DNA from: Costus lasius
Lineage: Eukaryota > Streptophyta > Magnoliopsida > Zingiberales > Costaceae
NCBI GenBank assembly: GCA_027563935.2
Contig: CM050453.2
Coordinates: forward strand, 88,696,665 to 88,760,664
DNA length: 64,000 nt
Direction of reading: 5' to 3'
A program made the position numbers and the translations under genes. Shown one piece after another: positions 61,051 to 64,000 of the stretch; the first letter of the stretch is position 1; each line of letters opens with the position of its first letter. The notes below the pieces were generated by a model. It saw only the letters and a list, made by a program, of their open reading frames with translations. It searched no databases and was not told the DNA's origin.

Positions 61051-61412
61051 AATTGGATGTATAATTACATATTTATACCATATTTTTAATTATTAAAAGG
61101 GGCTAAAATGGTAATTTTATACCATAAAGACAATTATATCCCTAACATTTAAAATTTTCATAACTGTTATGAGGGCATTTAGGTAAAAATGCATGTTCAT
61201 TCACGTGCTGTGCCGTGCCTGACCCGGCTCGCGTGCCGTGCCCGGCCCGGCCCACGGGCCGCGAACCCTCAGCCCAGCCCGACCCGAGCCGGGCCACAGG
61301 CCGCTCGCGGCCCGTTGACTTGGTCAATGGGCCGTGCCGTGCCTGGCCCGTGTCGTGCCGGGCTGTGCGGGCTACGGGCCGGCCCGTCCCGTTGGCCACC
61401 TCTAGCCGAAGG

Positions 61413-61690
61413 CATGCAAAGAAGAAGAGCAGCAAGATAAAGTGAGAGGTGGACTTGGCATTAAAAAAAGGGAGGAGGAGCGGCGACAATTGAAGGAGTC
61501 TCGGCTGCAAATAAAATGGAAGAGCCGAAGCAAAAATAAGGAGGGGAAGAGAGAAATTGAGGGCAAAGGTGGAGGGCTCTCGGCAAATAAAAAAGAGAGA
61601 GAGTGTGATCTTAATTAAAAAGGAGGAGAAGAGGGCTCTCGGTGGCATGGTCTTGTCAACAACAAAAAGTGGAGAGCCAATCTCGGCTAA
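61413..61690. other. Purine-rich spacer with gagccgaag words
   Basis: Words such as agagccgaag, gggctctcggc and ctcggcta recur (61,501, 61,577, 61,632, 61,680). No gene is seen. Confidence 0.35.
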
Positions 61691-61967
61691 CTCCAAAAAG
61701 GAGAAAAGAAAAAGAAGATTGAAATAGAAGATGGAGGAAGTTTTAGGTTAGATCCGGACCCGGTGACGCTCTTGTAGCTAGAGATTGAAGATGGAGGAAT
61801 TAAAGATGGAGGAAGCTTTAGGTTAGACCTGGTGATGCCCTTGTGGCTAGGGATTGAAGAGGAGATGATGGAAGATGGAGGAAGCTTTAGGTTAGACCCG
61901 GTGACGCTCTTGTGGCTAGGGATTGAAGATAGAGGAAGCTTTACGTTAGACCCGGTGACGCCCTTGT
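61690..61967 (+). repeat. Tandem repeat of 55-75-bp units, four copies
   Basis: Each unit contains gatggaggaagctttaggtt, agacccggtgacgc and ccttgtggctagggattgaa. Units differ by a few changes and by short insertions (gaggagatgatggaa). The last unit is cut at cccttgt, where the LTR-like sequence begins. Confidence 0.9.
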
Positions 61968-64000
61968 TGTCACGCCCCAAACGAGCAGTAACCAAGCCAA
62001 GGTTAGCAAAATGCTCGTGAAGCACGACAAATAAAAATCCATAGGATAGCATCCCCTCTATAAACTGATCATATGGCACAACACAATCATAACTCAACCT
62101 GTATATCTACAATCAACACAATAAAATAAAACCAACTAATACGATCAAAATATCCATATGTACACTACTAACATGAGCCGATCAGAAACAAAATCAAAAT
62201 GCATCTGATCGCTCACCATACCATACCAAAAGATTGATACACTCGATCAACCCAAAATACCAATCACAATACCAACTCCCTGTATCAACACATATCAGCA
62301 CAAATAATTCTAACTATCTATCAGGTGCTGATATCAACTCCAAGGTCCTAGTCAGATCTAGCTATCACCAGCAGCATCAGGAGCAACTTCCTTACCTGAG
62401 GCAAAGCAAAGGAAGTTAGCCCAAAAGGCTAAGCAGGAATCAACAGATATGGTACGGTATCAACAAACTGGGATAAAACAATATACCAAATGTACCGCAT
62501 AATTCAATGTGATAAACAACAACATCAATAAAATATAAGAACAACGCATGCATCGTGCAATCAAGAGCAATGATCATATAATGCTCCATGACGAGCCCGC
62601 ACTCTTATACAGAGTGTTTCCACCATTGCTCACACGATGGAACAACTGCCTCAATGACAGCTCGGAGGTGTTGCGTCCAACACCCAGGTAACCCTGGAAA
62701 ATCCCGAATGACTCCATCTAGGAAACCTACCAGCCGGCCCCATAACCGTAAAACGGTATCTGGTATCTCCCTGGTCCGCTGGCCTATAAGGCACAGCCCT
62801 GGCTAATATCAGCAAGAAAAGATCACAATGTGGCACGATATATTATACAACTGCCCGATGGGCCAATCACAAGTATAATACATGGATCAACAGCTCAATA
62901 GCCACTAATAACTCAACAATAATATAATATCATCTGACCCATGTAACAACATCACACAAGCATCCATATGCATGAAGAAAAGACAACACAGAGTGCAATG
63001 GATAAATCATCAAAATCAACTAGCAGAGCTACAAGGTATCAAAATCAAAGGTAAGGATAAGATTCCTACCTGTATCACCGTAGCTCCTAGTGCGTCTAAC
63101 GATCTCTGTCCAAGGACCTCACTGTCCGACCTCAGTCCGAGTAACACCTATAACAACACAACATATAAAATACATCACAGAATTATCAAGCAACTGATAC
63201 ACTAGTCTACTTCTATGCAAATCTAACCTAGTATACATGTATGTATACATATACCCATATATACGTACATATACGTGTACACCCATATATACGTACATAT
63301 ACGTGTACACACTAAATAATTATACACCAAACATACACTGGGGTTAGCAAAGGTATGATCTTCACACGAACCAACAACAAGGAAAGGTCAGCCGCTACAA
63401 AACAGCGGCGAACGGTGGCCAACGATGACGTAACAACTTCCAATAAGGAAGAAGGCATCATCGGTGCCCGAACACACGTGAACACGCTACCATTTGTTGT
63501 TGGAGGTGAACCCATGCTAACGAACAACGAACGGTGACTCGACGACGAACGACAACGTACAACGAAGCCCCAACTCCACCACTAAGGACGAAAGCTTCGT
63601 CAGCGCTGAACACACGCGAGTACACCATAAAAACAATATAAAAACACAGCTGAGAAGGCTAACTCTCACCTGCCGGTGAAGGAGGAAGGTTGAGCGGCGT
63701 CAAAGCCTGAACAGTAGAGAACTTCGGTAAGAACTTGGCACAATCAGAAGAGGGTGACGAAAAATGGGAAACGGCGCCAGTAAAAATGATGAAAGGCGGT
63801 GAACTCGGCGGAAGTGGATGAAATTGAGAGAAAGGCGGTGGGTTTTTGGCAAAAGCAATGAGAGATGGAGAGAGAGAAGAGTAAGGATTAATTTAGTTAT
63901 TCTCTTTTACACTTTAGCCCACATAGTTGGAGAATTAACAAAGTGGTCCTCGACCACGTGGACACCACATTCTCTCCACCTAAAAAGAATTTGGTCCTCC
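61968..64000 (+). mobile_element. LTR-like sequence, runs off the window
   Basis: The sequence starts TGTCACGCCCCAAACGAG, a common start of plant LTRs, exactly where the tandem repeat is cut. No protein motif is seen to the window end, and the other boundary is outside. A tandem 28-bp repeat lies at 63,253-63,308. The last 600 bp contain cggcgaa-type GC-rich words. LTR identity is inferred only from the start. Confidence 0.45.
63253..63308 (+). repeat. 28-bp tandem repeat, two exact units
   Basis: The unit acccatatatacgtacatat plus acgtgtac occurs twice without change, preceded by related atgtatacatata sequence. Confidence 0.95.

Larger units (their letters stand above)
59042..61404 (-). mobile_element. 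hAT element, 2,363 bp, carrying a RING-H2 reading frame
   Basis: The ends TAGGGGTGGCCATGGGCCG and, on the minus strand, TAGAGGTGGCCAACGGGA are inverted repeats, and the 8-bp duplication GCCGAAGG flanks them (59,034-59,041 and 61,405-61,412). Subterminal zones hold many cacggcccg, gccgtgcc and gggcc words on both ends. No transposase is found. Inside is a minus-strand RING-H2 frame and a TATA-like promoter. A second hAT element (59,916-60,449) has jumped into the RING frame. The element is therefore non-autonomous and seems to have captured a host gene. Confidence 0.85.

Overview
This is a repeat-rich stretch of plant nuclear DNA. The evidence is a pair of G-type lectin (S-domain) receptor-like kinase genes with plant exon structure, initiator-Met-tRNA primer sites next to LTRs, hAT, Mutator-type and possibly Harbinger miniature elements, and AT-rich spacers. 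A flowering plant is certain. The sharp contrast between GC-rich coding islands and AT-rich spacers would fit a monocot, but the species cannot be read from the window. I see no intact host gene, tRNA, rRNA or CRISPR.

Framework: two S-domain receptor kinase pseudogenes lie in direct orientation. Gene A runs 13,690-22,147 and gene B 37,947-56,126. Homology also covers introns, the 3' flank (22,200-22,440 versus 56,150-56,350), a block near exon 1 (8,290-8,510 versus 38,090-38,310) and a 3-kb upstream block (770-3,955 versus 31,806-34,805). The simplest reading is a tandem segmental duplication with a period of about 31-34 kb, later broken up by many insertions. Each gene carries its own lesions: A has lost its 5' exons and has stops at 13,902, 13,923 and 21,805; B has stops at 43,427, 44,388, 44,953, 50,189 and 55,324 plus a frameshift near 43,440.

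Region by region. 0-4 kb: degenerate Ty1/copia remnant and the duplicated upstream block. 4-6.2 kb: fragment of a ribose-5-phosphate isomerase gene, possibly inside a TIR element. 6.2-8.1 kb: solo LTR with an internal array of palindromes. 8.6-9.1 kb: Mutator-like miniature element. 9.5-13.2 kb: very young LTR retrotransposon with gag only, inserted in an older miniature element. 13.7-22.1 kb: gene A; its 5.5-kb intron holds a degenerate Ty3/gypsy element (minus strand) interrupted by a minisatellite-bearing miniature element and a solo copia-type LTR. 22.4-28.1 kb: no genes, several degenerate repeat arrays. 28.1-31.0 kb: hAT element with broken transposase. 31.4-37.1 kb: duplicated block and a copia-type LTR. 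37.9-56.1 kb: gene B with a 2.6-kb solo LTR and a hAT-like element in intron 1, a three-level nest (large insertion > gag element > TRIM) in the intron after the membrane exon, and a palindrome-bearing solo LTR in the last long intron. 56.5-61.4 kb: hAT elements with clear 8-bp target duplications, including a 2.36-kb element that carries a RING-H2 reading frame split by a younger hAT element. 61.7-64 kb: tandem repeat and the start of another LTR-like sequence leaving the window.

The most notable items are the gag-only element with nearly identical LTRs, the hAT element carrying a RING-H2 gene, the two solo LTRs that both contain palindrome arrays, and the decayed tandem receptor-kinase pair. 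Insertion ends were placed by eye from target-site duplications; homology calls come from recognising protein motifs, not from database searches.
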